The notes under the pieces are model-generated. The model did not search any database and had not been told where the DNA came from. It saw nothing but the letters and a program-made list of their open reading frames with translations. A stretch of 25,715 bases of DNA from Hungatella sp. UBA4396 (lineage in GTDB: Bacteria; Bacillota; Clostridia; Lachnospirales; Lachnospiraceae), in contig DGRE01000021.1 in assembly GCA_002389905.1 (NCBI GenBank), positions 1 to 25,715 on the forward strand, given 5' to 3'. This document shows, piece after piece, positions 7,644 through 14,885 of this stretch. Position numbers and translations under genes: made by a program. How positions within the stretch are numbered: the stretch's first letter is position 1; each line of letters begins with the position of its first letter.

Positions 7644-8738
7644 TCAATGCCCCATTTCTTTCCCATTATTATAACACGATCCCCCATACAACTCCACAAT
7701 ATCCTCAATAATCAAAAGCCCGATAGGTCCCAGAATAAATCCCAAAAGCCCAAACAACTGAAGCCCCGTATACATAGAAACAAGAGTTTCCAGGGGAGTC
7801 AGTCCCACCTTTCCGCCCATAATCTTTGCCTCCATAATTTCCCTCAAAAAGTAGCATATGATGAAAATGGCAATCAAACCGATTCCGCGGACCCAGTTAT
7901 GGCTTACCAGGGAAAATATGGCCCATGGGATCAAAATAGTTCCCGTTCCAAAAATAGGCAGGGCATCTAAAATCCCGATTGCAATTCCCATCAAAATAAA
8001 ATATGGATTTCCCATAAGGAATAGTCCCACAGAACAGACAATCATAGTACACATCATAATTGTGCCCTGGGTCTTTAACCAGGCATTTCCAACGGTCATA
8101 AGCCGGTTTCCCAGCATGGCATACTCATAGCAGAACATGGAATTATCCCGTCTCACCCGGATGTCATCCATTTCCTGTAAAGACAGCACTGTGGCGATGA
8201 ACAAAATTACGGTAAACACCGTAACACGGATTATCCATTTCACCATAGTCATGGTATTTACCATGAGAAAAGGCATGGCTCCGTCCTTTATGGCTGTTTC
8301 TCCTTTTGAGATCATTTCTCTTACGATATCCACCATATAGCCGTCAGGCAGCTTTAAAATCCCTTCTGCCCAGGAACAATGTCCCATCAGCCACTGATCC
8401 AGCCGGGCCAGAATCCCTGGAAGGTTTTCAAGCAAAAGCTGGGCTTCCATGCACAGCTTTCTCCCCCCCACATAGAGCAGGATTCCAAGCACAATCATCA
8501 GTATAATAATTTCCACCCCGCCAATAACTGCCAGAGGCAGGGTAATGGTTCTTTTTTTTATGGTAAAACGGCATTTTTGTTCCACCCAAAGAGCAGAGGG
8601 GCGGAGGGAAAGTGCAAATACATATGCAATCAAAAAGGGAATCACAAGGGGCAGCAGATATTTAAAGCTGATATATACTGCCCCCGTAACTCCCAATATT
8701 AATAATGTTTTCTTCAGTTTCCTGCTGGGCTTCTCCAT
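7644..8738 (-). CDS. ytvI: AI-2E family membrane protein, sporulation protein YtvI type
   Basis: Polytopic membrane protein of the AI-2E transporter superfamily, 364 residues. Hydrophobic segments are visible at about residues 10-45 (two closely spaced), 60-90, 165-185, 225-245, 248-275, 280-300 and 325-350. The extramembrane stretch between segments 3 and 4 and the repeated Gly-rich C-terminal helices (GIAIGILDALPIFGTG, LLGFILGPIGLLII) are typical. Length and layout match the clostridial sporulation integral membrane protein YtvI, whose Bacillus counterpart is a sporulation gene. A sigma-E-like promoter is found upstream. Start ATG with AGGTGA at 5-nt spacing. The substrate is unknown. It could be annotated simply as an AI-2E family transporter; the YtvI label rests partly on the promoter. 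Confidence 0.82.
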   Translation of the reverse strand: MEKPSRKLKKTLLILGVTGAVYISFKYLLPLVIPFLIAYVFALSLRPSALWVEQKCRFTIKKRTITLPLAVIGGVEIIILMIVLGILLYVGGRKLCMEAQLLLENLPGILARLDQWLMGHCSWAEGILKLPDGYMVDIVREMISKGETAIKDGAMPFLMVNTMTMVKWIIRVTVFTVILFIATVLSLQEMDDIRVRRDNSMFCYEYAMLGNRLMTVGNAWLKTQGTIMMCTMIVCSVGLFLMGNPYFILMGIAIGILDALPIFGTGTILIPWAIFSLVSHNWVRGIGLIAIFIICYFLREIMEAKIMGGKVGLTPLETLVSMYTGLQLFGLLGFILGPIGLLIIEDIVELYGGSCYNNGKEMGH

Positions 8739-8779
8739 GGACTCACCTGTTTCTGATTTGTACTTCTTTTGTACATTTT

Positions 8780-8809
8780 CTAGTATGAGCCGCTATGAAA
8801 AAAATATGC
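8780..8809 (-). promoter_or_regulatory. Sigma-E-like promoter of ytvI
   Basis: The minus strand reads GCATATT (8803-8809), 15 nt, CATACTAG (8780-8787). The -35 is a full match to KMATATT and the -10 matches 6 of 8 to CATACAHT. It lies in the 99-nt gap between the RluA-type gene and ytvI. Confidence 0.5.
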
Positions 8810-8837
8810 GGAATTCTCTTAGTAAAAAATTCCTGTT

Positions 8838-9539
8838 TTATTTTAACGTCATAGCCTGAAACATCTTAAATCCCTCTCCCTTTGGCTCTGCCTCATAGGT
8901 CATTTTCTTTTTTGTAACCGGATGGGAAAATGTCAGACTGCAGGCGAACAGGGCCACATTTCCTCTTACAGAACCCTCTTGAAAATCAGGATTATACTTT
9001 CTGTCTCCCCACAGAGGAGTTCTGTGTCCTGCCATCTGCACCCGGATCTGGTGATGGCGTCCGGTCTTTAATTTAATTTCCAGCAGGCTGTATTCCTCCT
9101 CCCCATTCTTTCGGCTGTCCACAATCCGGAAGGAAAGTTCGGCAAGTTTTCCATCTTTTATCCCCTTATCCACAATTTCAGAACAATTATTTTTCCCGTC
9201 TTTCCACAAATAATCCACGTAGGTTCCTGAGCTTTCCACAGGTTTTCCACAAACAACCGCCGCATATACCTTTTCCATTTCATGGCCTGAAACCTGCCTG
9301 CTGAGAACATCCGCGGCCCGTTTTGTCTTTGCATAGACCATAACGCCTCCCACGGGCTTGTCCAGCCTGTGGATAACTCCCACATATGGCGGGGCTGACT
9401 TTGGGGATAAGGTGTGGATATGTCTCTTCACCTCACTGACCATGTCAGGCTCAAAAGACTTAGCAGACTGGGATTCCATCCCTGCCGGTTTCTCCACAAC
9501 CAGTATTTCTTTATCTTCGTATAATATGTTAAGGTTCAT
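8838..9539 (-). CDS. RluA-family RNA pseudouridine synthase
   Basis: Isomerises specific uridines to pseudouridine in rRNA or tRNA. The catalytic motif is HRLDKPVGGVMVYAKT (about residues 58-73), whose Asp is the nucleophile; the family more often reads HRLDxxTSG. It opens directly with NILYEDKEILVVEKPAG, so the S4 domain found in RluC/RluD is missing, and later has GRHHQIRVQMA and the LWGDRKY block. 233 residues fits stand-alone RluA/YqcB-like enzymes. The frame extends to 9566, but ATG 9539, behind AAAGGAATG, begins exactly where the conserved domain begins. Target site not predictable. It reads toward ytvI, which has its own promoter. Confidence 0.9.
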   Translation of the reverse strand: MNLNILYEDKEILVVEKPAGMESQSAKSFEPDMVSEVKRHIHTLSPKSAPPYVGVIHRLDKPVGGVMVYAKTKRAADVLSRQVSGHEMEKVYAAVVCGKPVESSGTYVDYLWKDGKNNCSEIVDKGIKDGKLAELSFRIVDSRKNGEEEYSLLEIKLKTGRHHQIRVQMAGHRTPLWGDRKYNPDFQEGSVRGNVALFACSLTFSHPVTKKKMTYEAEPKGEGFKMFQAMTLK

Positions 9540-9621
9540 ATAATAACATTCCTTTCCTGTTTTCAAAAAAACAGTTGCATTTTTTCTCTTGCAAGTGTAT
9601 AGTATAAAAAAAGACTACACA

Positions 9622-9636
9622 TAGTATTCAATACTA
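9622..9636. promoter_or_regulatory. 15-bp palindrome upstream of the hemolysin III gene
   Basis: TAGTATT-C-AATACTA is a perfect inverted repeat in the divergent intergenic region, 40 nt before the hemolysin III start and just upstream of an AT-rich TATATT. It may be an operator. No good -35/-10 pair could be fixed around it. Confidence 0.35.
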
Positions 9637-9675
9637 CATTATATATTTTCATTGTTTTAAAAGGAGGAACCCCAT

Positions 9676-10323
9676 ATGAATGTAAAAGTCAAAGATCCTA
9701 TCAGCGCACTTACCCACTTTATTGCCATGCTGCTGGCTCTCATCGCCGCCACCCCTCTTCTGATTAAAGCGGCTTCTGCCGGAACCCTTCATTTTTCGGC
9801 TTTGGCCATATTTATTTTCAGCATGGTTCTGCTTTACGCAGCCAGTGCCACATATCACACTCTGGATATTTCCCCAAAGGTGAATAAATTGTTGAAAAAG
9901 ATCGATCACATGATGATTTTCATTCTCATAGCAGGAACCTACACCCCCGTGTGCCTGGTGGTTTTAGGGGACCGTACCGGCTGGGGCCTTTTGGCTCTGG
10001 TATGGGGAATTGCAATAACAGGAATTATCATAAAAGCCTGCTTCATCATGTGCCCCAGATGGTTTTCTTCTACCATTTACATCGCCATGGGCTGGGTATG
10101 CGTACTGGCATTCAGTAAAATCACAAAGGCCATGCCTCCCGCAGCCTTTCTATGGCTTTTAGCCGGAGGAATTATTTACACCATAGGCGGCGTGATTTAC
10201 GCCCTAAAGCTTCCTATCTTTCAAAATGGCCGCAGCAAGCTTGGAAACCATGAGATTTTCCACCTCTTCGTCATGGGAGGCAGCTTGTGCCACTATATTC
10301 TTATGTACCGCTTTGTGGCATAG
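9676..10323 (+). CDS. Hemolysin III family (PAQR) membrane protein
   Basis: Seven-helix membrane protein of the progestin/adipoQ receptor-hemolysin III family, 215 residues, the usual bacterial size. The putative metal-site residues are all present: SATYH (about residues 55-59), KIDHMMIFILIAGTYTP (about 75-91), and the C-terminal HEIFHLFVMGGSLCH (about 194-208). Hydrophobic segments fill most of the chain, with short basic loops. The ATG has an excellent AAAGGAGG at 9 nt. It is divergent from the pseudouridine synthase gene and convergent with the GIY-YIG gene, with a shared terminator. Despite the name, haemolytic activity should not be assumed; the bacterial function is uncertain (membrane-lipid homeostasis or ceramidase-like hydrolysis has been suggested for relatives). 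Confidence 0.92.
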   Translation: MNVKVKDPISALTHFIAMLLALIAATPLLIKAASAGTLHFSALAIFIFSMVLLYAASATYHTLDISPKVNKLLKKIDHMMIFILIAGTYTPVCLVVLGDRTGWGLLALVWGIAITGIIIKACFIMCPRWFSSTIYIAMGWVCVLAFSKITKAMPPAAFLWLLAGGIIYTIGGVIYALKLPIFQNGRSKLGNHEIFHLFVMGGSLCHYILMYRFVA

Positions 10324-10374
10324 AAACCACATAAAGCCGCCGTTCCTTTTACAGCAAAAGGGCGGTGGTTTTTC
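10324..10374. terminator. Bidirectional terminator between convergent genes
   Basis: AAACCAC ... CCGCC ... CCTTTT, a short loop, then AAAAGG GCGG GTGGTTTTT, with A-rich and T-rich ends. It occupies the 51-nt gap between the hemolysin III stop and the GIY-YIG stop and can serve both directions. Confidence 0.7.
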
Positions 10375-10614
10375 TCATCCATTGATCAGCTTCAGCTTGT
10401 CCTCCCTGGAAAGCCTTTTAATGGTCCATTCCCGGCTCATGGCCTCCTCCTTTGTGGAAAATGCTTCATAATAAGCCAGTTCCACCGGCCTCCGGCCCTT
10501 GGTGTACTTGGCCCCTTTTCCCTGGTTGTGAGCCTCCAGACGCTTTTCCAAGTGGTTTGTCCAGCCGCAGTATAAGGTGTTATCTGCGCATTTTAAAATA
10601 TAAGTGTAATTCAC
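10375..10614 (-). CDS. Small GIY-YIG domain protein (YhbQ/UPF0213 type)
   Basis: A single GIY-YIG nuclease fold of 79 residues. The two tyrosines of the motif are in NYTYILKC and TLYCGWT. The conserved Arg is in LEKRLEAHN and the metal-binding Glu in SREWTIKRL; GAKYTKGRRPVELAYYE is typical of the YhbQ/UPF0213 group. The in-frame ATG at 10683 is far upstream and would add a non-conserved leader. GTG 10614, 5 nt behind AGGAGAG, begins exactly at the domain and is chosen. Members are small, widespread and may act on DNA repair or recombination intermediates, but the substrate here is unknown. Convergent with the hemolysin III gene. Confidence 0.85.
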   Translation of the reverse strand: MNYTYILKCADNTLYCGWTNHLEKRLEAHNQGKGAKYTKGRRPVELAYYEAFSTKEEAMSREWTIKRLSREDKLKLING

Positions 10615-10626
10615 TTTTTCTCTCCT

Positions 10627-10884
10627 GGTACAGGAAATCCATGCTATGTAAACGGTAATAACGCCTTGCAATCGCGTCACCACCGTCCAGGGTATCCTGT
10701 CATCTATTTTAAAGCACCAGCTGGATGCGTTTTGCCGCCGTCCATCCGATTACGAAAACAGCTTATTGATTTTCAACATCTATTTGTTTTCATAATATAT
10801 TATATAACAGGACATGCCGATATGTGAATAGCAATCTTTATCTTTCCCTGTTTTCAAAAAATCATTCAGGAAAAAGAGCATGGT
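10627..10884. other. Intergenic region with no gene
   Basis: About 260 nt upstream of the GIY-YIG gene. I find no convincing coding frame. It is GC-rich near the gene and AT-rich at about 10,780-10,815. No promoter with both boxes could be assigned. Confidence 0.5.
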
Positions 10885-10921
10885 AAACGCCAGGCAAAAG
10901 TTACCTGTTTGCCTGGCATTT
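10885..10921 (-). terminator. Terminator-like hairpin after the sipL-like gene
   Basis: GCCAGGCAAA (10889-10898) pairs with TTTGCCTGGC (10908-10917), a perfect 10-bp stem with 9-nt loop, 30 nt past the stop of the sipL-like gene. The T tract is short on both strands (GTTT on minus, ATTTT on plus). Confidence 0.6.
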
Positions 10922-10947
10922 TATGAATATGAATAAAAAAATTATGT

Positions 10948-12519
10948 CTATGACAGTTCTTTTACAAGAATCAGGCGGTCTCCTGGCTTCACGGACTTAT
11001 CCGTCAGCCCATTGGTCGCCATAACGGTATCAATGGTGGTATGGAACTTCTTGGCAATCTTCCATAAAGAGTCATCAGGCTGGACAATATATCCCACGAT
11101 TCCCGGAAGTCTTTGCAGATTATTTAAATCCACCGGAGCCTCAGATGCACCGGTGATGACCTGCACAAATACCGGCTGGAGAGCCAGTAAATCCAGAGAA
11201 ATGGTCGCCTTGACTTCCACATTTCCGCCGCCCAGCATGACAGCACTTAACTGCTCCAGGCCCGGATTTAGCTGGGTGACCGTATCCCCGTTGATTCCGG
11301 GGGCTTCAATTAAAAAGTGGAAGGGAATATTCTCCACTGCTGATAAAATAGGCTGGGTGTCGTCAGAGGTCAGATAAAGCAGCCGCACCTCCAGAATACC
11401 CTCCACATGGAGTCCGTCTTCCCGGACCTCTGTCTCATCAATTTTTACCGCACCCTCACTGTGGCATATCTGAAGAATCTTTTCCGCCTGTTCCGGGCTG
11501 ATCTTTTCTGCAACCTTACATTTACTCATATTTTTCATGAGAATTTTGTCAAAACGGGCTTCCCCGGTCTGAAGAGTCAGCTCCCGGTTGGTAGAATACA
11601 AGTCGCTTAACAGCTCCATATTTTCTTCTTTATAGAGCTTCATATCCAGCTCTAAAACCGCATCCACATCGATTTCTCTCATTTCCCCGTCTGAATCCGG
11701 TTTTGCCTCCACATCTTTATGTATCAGATGGACCATAACGGAAGAAACCATATCCCCGGAAGCCCCCGGAATATCCAGTTCCCCTGAAAATGGAATACTC
11801 TGCTCCACCCACTGTATGGGCACACCTTCCCCTTCGCCCTGATAAATGACGAAAACAGGAAGTTCTCCATCCAACATCATTTTTCCATCCATGCACCTGG
11901 TGGTCACACCCCGCAGCCTCATTTCACTCCATAGGATGCGGTCAATATTCAGCTTGTTTCCGGACAGAGTAATGGTGTCCTTGATGCGGAACGTATCCTT
12001 GTGACGCAGGGCAATGGATGCCACGTCCACATTGCGGCGGAGGCTTTCCACCACCGGTGTGTCTCCTGAGGACACTCCTGTGTCCACATCCACGGCAGCG
12101 TCCACATCATATGCGGTTTCCACCTTGACCTGCAAGGTCACAATGGCCTTGACACTCAGCTTTCTGGAGTTAATAAGTCCTGCATTCAAGTCCTCTAAAT
12201 CCCACTGAAGCTGAACAAAGTCCTTTTCCTCCAGCCCCGGTACATTGACCGGTTCCTCAAAACTAATGCTGCCGGGAAGGGTCTGTAACCCGCCTTCTGC
12301 TCCCCGGTACAGGATGATGAATTCCAGCTTGCCCCGGGCCACCACCCGCTCTGCCTGGCTCTTTACAGAATCAATGACGATCTCACCAGAACTTAAAATA
12401 ATCTGCTCCACATCATCCATGGTGTCCGGCACAATAAAATCATCATCCAGAGTGATCTGTGATGTGGCATATCCTTTCCAACGATTCATATGTATGTTTT
12501 TCTTCACCAGCTCCAACAT
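10948..12519 (-). CDS. sipL: SPOCS (DUF3794)/LysM spore protein, SipL-like
   Basis: 523-residue protein made of repeated SPOCS/DUF3794 modules with a C-terminal LysM domain (about residues 477-521, GYIVQPDDSLWKIAKKFHTT ... KPGDRLILV). The modules recur as hydrophobic-acidic beta-rich blocks at about 30-150, 170-300 and 325-450, each with a phrase of the type I-F-x-E/G-x-x-x-x-P-G. This domain order and size match SipL of Clostridioides difficile, which binds SpoIVA and is needed for spore coat localisation in the mother cell. The ATG at 12519 follows directly on the T6 of a hairpin, with AGGTG in the hairpin's 3' arm as its only ribosome site. A sigma-E-like promoter overlaps that hairpin. 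The symbol is by domain architecture, not by checked alignment. Confidence 0.83.
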   Translation of the reverse strand: MLELVKKNIHMNRWKGYATSQITLDDDFIVPDTMDDVEQIILSSGEIVIDSVKSQAERVVARGKLEFIILYRGAEGGLQTLPGSISFEEPVNVPGLEEKDFVQLQWDLEDLNAGLINSRKLSVKAIVTLQVKVETAYDVDAAVDVDTGVSSGDTPVVESLRRNVDVASIALRHKDTFRIKDTITLSGNKLNIDRILWSEMRLRGVTTRCMDGKMMLDGELPVFVIYQGEGEGVPIQWVEQSIPFSGELDIPGASGDMVSSVMVHLIHKDVEAKPDSDGEMREIDVDAVLELDMKLYKEENMELLSDLYSTNRELTLQTGEARFDKILMKNMSKCKVAEKISPEQAEKILQICHSEGAVKIDETEVREDGLHVEGILEVRLLYLTSDDTQPILSAVENIPFHFLIEAPGINGDTVTQLNPGLEQLSAVMLGGGNVEVKATISLDLLALQPVFVQVITGASEAPVDLNNLQRLPGIVGYIVQPDDSLWKIAKKFHTTIDTVMATNGLTDKSVKPGDRLILVKELS

Positions 12520-12573
12520 AAAAAAGCACCTGCCTTACCTTCTTTATTCCTTTAAGAAAGTTTATGCAGGTGC
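12520..12573 (-). terminator. cysE terminator hairpin touching the sipL start
   Basis: On the minus strand the outer arms GCACCTGC (12566-12573) and GCAGGTGC (12526-12533) enclose an inner 7-bp stem (12554-12560 with 12538-12544, one G-U). TTTTTT (12520-12525) follows, and then immediately the ATG of the sipL-like gene. The shape is that of an intrinsic terminator for cysE. The 3' arm also carries AGGTG, the ribosome site of sipL. Confidence 0.75.
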
Positions 12574-12587
12574 ATGTTTCAATATAC
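12559..12587 (-). promoter_or_regulatory. Sigma-E-like promoter of sipL, inside the terminator
   Basis: The minus strand reads GTATATT (12581-12587), 14 nt, CATAAACT (12559-12566). It matches 6 of 7 to KMATATT (T at the M position) and 7 of 8 to CATACAHT. The predicted start, near 12552, lies in the loop of the hairpin described above. Confidence 0.5.
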
Positions 12588-12620
12588 TTTTTTTGTTCGC
12601 ATTCCGGACATATCCTGTCC

Positions 12621-13283
12621 TCAGAGCTTTTCTTCTTCATTTTCCCCGGTTTCCAGAGCCTTCTGAAGCTTTAAAATCTGTTCCTCCAGCTCCTTCATCC
12701 GCGCCTCCAGTTTCATGTGGGCCTCGGCAGACACCACGCCGGTTCCCTCCTGGGGAATGGGCACTCCGCCAATCTTGATGGGGCGGGCAGGGATTCCCAC
12801 TGCAGTCACATTGTTTTCAAGAGGCTTTAAAAGCACTGCATTGGCAGCTATGGTACAATTATCTCCTACATCAAAGGAACCCAGTATCTTGGCTCCCGCG
12901 CCTACAGTCACATTGCTGCCCAAAGTAGGATGGCGCTTTCCTTTATTTAATCCCACACCTCCCAGGGTCACTCCCTGGTAAATGGTACAGTTGTCTCCCA
13001 CCACCGCAGTTTCACCGATGACCACACCGCATCCGTGGTCAATGAGTATGCCGTGTCCCATCTGTGCACCGGGATGAATTTCAATCAGCGTAAAAAACCT
13101 GGCCAGCTGGGAAATCAGCCTTGCAATAAAAAACAATTTATGCTGGTAAAACCAGTGCGCAAAGCGGTGCCAGATCAGCGCATGAATCCCCTGATAAAGC
13201 AAAAGCACTTCAAGGGCATTTCTGGCCGCAGGATCCCTCTCCTTTACTGCCTTCACATCGAGCCATATATCCTTTAATATCAT
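12621..13283 (-). CDS. cysE: Serine O-acetyltransferase
   Basis: Transfers acetyl from acetyl-CoA to L-serine, giving O-acetylserine, the first step of cysteine synthesis. After a short helical N-terminus (about residues 1-60), a left-handed beta-helix of hexapeptide repeats runs from about 68 to 175. It contains the catalytic HPGAQMGHGILIDHGCGVVIGE and the block GVTLGGVGLNKGKRHPTLG. A coiled, Glu/Lys-rich tail (MKELEEQILKLQKAL) ends the 220-residue protein, typical of the shorter Firmicute EpsC/CysE form. The ATG has AAAAGGAGAAG. An extended -10 promoter lies upstream and a terminator follows. No cysK is beside it in this window. Confidence 0.95.
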   Translation of the reverse strand: MILKDIWLDVKAVKERDPAARNALEVLLLYQGIHALIWHRFAHWFYQHKLFFIARLISQLARFFTLIEIHPGAQMGHGILIDHGCGVVIGETAVVGDNCTIYQGVTLGGVGLNKGKRHPTLGSNVTVGAGAKILGSFDVGDNCTIAANAVLLKPLENNVTAVGIPARPIKIGGVPIPQEGTGVVSAEAHMKLEARMKELEEQILKLQKALETGENEEEKL

Positions 13284-13321
13284 AATGATCTTCTCCTTTT
13301 ATCCTGACTCCTGTTTGAGTT

Positions 13322-13330
13322 AGTATATCA
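13322..13330 (-). promoter_or_regulatory. Extended -10 element upstream of cysE
   Basis: The minus strand reads TGATATACT, that is TGn-TATACT, 39 nt before the cysE ATG. The -35 region at 17 nt is only T-rich. Confidence 0.4.
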
Positions 13331-13381
13331 TATGGCGGAATAAGAAAAAAGGAGAATTTACACAAATCCCCATTTCCTCAC

Positions 13382-13421
13382 AAAAACAGCCGCCCTGCTC
13401 CCCCTAAGTGTGCAGAACGGC
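13382..13421 (-). terminator. Intrinsic terminator of the PrcB-like gene
   Basis: The minus strand arms GCCGTTCTGC (13412-13421) and GCAGGGCGGC (13389-13398), with two G-U pairs, are followed by TGTTTTT, 18 nt past the stop. Confidence 0.75.
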
Positions 13422-13438
13422 CGCCCGGCTCAATTTGC

Positions 13439-13870
13439 CTACTGAAATACCACCGGAAGCTCCGACATCTCTGTTTTGATGACAATAAAGGGATAAGAGG
13501 CTTCCGTTCCCACATTTTCTCCCTTTCCCGGCCCTATTAATTCCGTATTCAGAACAATGGAATTATCGGTCAGATACAGTTCATTGACAGCAATGCTGTA
13601 ACCTCCGCTGGCCTGACGGCCATACCCGGTCACTATGTAAAGATTCTGATCATCGCTGAAGGTCAGCTTAAACGGGGACTGCATTTTCTCCCCAATAATC
13701 TGCTTAAGCTCCTGAGGAATATCCCCTTCGGCAACCACTGAAAATTCCAGGTCCCGAACCTTGCCGCCTTTATCCTTGTTAAAAATACAGCCGCTCAGCA
13801 AAGCCCCTGTCAGCATCAGAACGGCCAGGCCAAATAAAATCGGCCATTGCTTCATAACCAATCTTTTCAT
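13439..13870 (-). CDS. Putative lipoprotein with PrcB-like C-terminal domain
   Basis: 143 residues. A lipoprotein signal peptide is clear: basic MKRLVMKQW, a hydrophobic core, then the lipobox LLSGC with Cys at about residue 28, so the mature protein should be anchored outside the membrane. The C-terminal half (GGYSIAVNELYLTDNSIVLNTELIGPGKG ... YPFIVIKTE) resembles the PrcB C-terminal domain, first named for a partner of a spirochaete surface protease. That relation gives no firm function here. ATG start with GGGAG at 6 nt. It lies between the AraC-type regulator and cysE with its own terminator. There is no protease gene nearby. Confidence 0.75.
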   Translation of the reverse strand: MKRLVMKQWPILFGLAVLMLTGALLSGCIFNKDKGGKVRDLEFSVVAEGDIPQELKQIIGEKMQSPFKLTFSDDQNLYIVTGYGRQASGGYSIAVNELYLTDNSIVLNTELIGPGKGENVGTEASYPFIVIKTEMSELPVVFQ

Positions 13871-13937
13871 ACCACACTCCCAAACTCATTGATTGGTACT
13901 ATTTATATGGGAATGACAGGGGCTTTATGAGCAGGAA

Positions 13938-14798
13938 TTATGCCTTTTTATGCACAGGAATCCAGATTTCACTTTTGTAATGGTCTGAGTCCATATCTTC
14001 CTGGGAATACCATTCCAGCTGGGGGCCGTCAGCCATATCATAGCCGGACAGCGGAAACCATTCTGTAAATATCCTCTTCCATACATTCTGCTGCCCCTCA
14101 GGCATCTTGCCTATGCATTCAAATATGGCATATGTGCCGGCCGGTATGATGATTTCCTCCATGTCTTCCGGTATTTCTTTTCCTGATCCGGTTGCAATGT
14201 AGTAATCGAATGCCTTTTCTTCCATATTGGCGCATACTCCCATACAGGACAGTTCTTCCCGGTCATTAAATTTCATCATTTCTTCAAACTTGCCCTGACG
14301 GCCCACTTCAGACCAGAACTCCGGAATCCGTTTAAAATTCTCTCCGTTTTCCATGGACATTCTTTCCTTAAAGCCTGCCAGACGAAACTCTCCCAATTCT
14401 TTTACACAATAATTCATAGCCTCTACTCCTTTAATGGTTATTTCAAATGAGATGCGGGGATAAGCCTTTATCTTCACCCCAGGGGTTCTCACCTCACTGG
14501 GATTTACACCGTGTACGGCACAAAATGCCCTGGCAAAGGAAACCGGAGATTCGTAGCCGTACTTCACGGCAACATCAATGACCTTTTCCTCTGTGGTCAA
14601 AAGCTCCATAGCAGCCAGAGATAACCGCCTCCTTCTGATGTAGTCCGCCAGGGATACATCCGCCATAAAGGAAAACATCCGCTGGAAATTAAAGCTGGAA
14701 CAGCAGGCTCGTTTTGCCGCTTCTTCCAGGTGAATTTCTCCGGTGAGATTGTCTTCCACGTAATTCAGCGCCCCGTTCATTTTCTCCAGCCAAACCAT
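13938..14798 (-). CDS. AraC-family regulator with GyrI-like effector domain
   Basis: Transcription regulator of 286 residues. The N-terminal AraC/XylS DNA-binding domain (about 5-105) has two helix-turn-helix units, IHLEEAAKRACCSSFNFQRMFS and EKVIDVAVKYGYESPVSFARAF, the latter followed by the family phrase GVNPSEVR. The C-terminal half (about 115-285) is a GyrI-like/SOUL-type effector domain, as in Rob, with the typical PAGTYAIFECIG and a closing region WYSQED...SEIWIPV. Such proteins usually respond to small hydrophobic molecules. The frame reaches ATG 14813, but ATG 14798 sits 5 nt behind GGGGGAGG and is chosen. A TATACT (14831-14836) upstream suggests its own promoter. The target is unknown; it is directly downstream of the polyamine operon but not obviously tied to it. 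Confidence 0.9.
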   Translation of the reverse strand: MVWLEKMNGALNYVEDNLTGEIHLEEAAKRACCSSFNFQRMFSFMADVSLADYIRRRRLSLAAMELLTTEEKVIDVAVKYGYESPVSFARAFCAVHGVNPSEVRTPGVKIKAYPRISFEITIKGVEAMNYCVKELGEFRLAGFKERMSMENGENFKRIPEFWSEVGRQGKFEEMMKFNDREELSCMGVCANMEEKAFDYYIATGSGKEIPEDMEEIIIPAGTYAIFECIGKMPEGQQNVWKRIFTEWFPLSGYDMADGPQLEWYSQEDMDSDHYKSEIWIPVHKKA

Positions 14799-14885
14799 CA
14801 GGACCTCCCCCATCTGTCTTTGATAACCTCAGTATAGACTGTTTCAGCATGATGTTCGCAACTTTATTTGCACAAAAAAGTGAGG

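Noticed and set aside
12443..12640. 65-residue frame with CPEC and CTC cysteines between cysE and sipL
   Set aside because: It overlaps the ends of both genes and runs through the terminator hairpin; the cysteines are incidental and no ribosome site is present.
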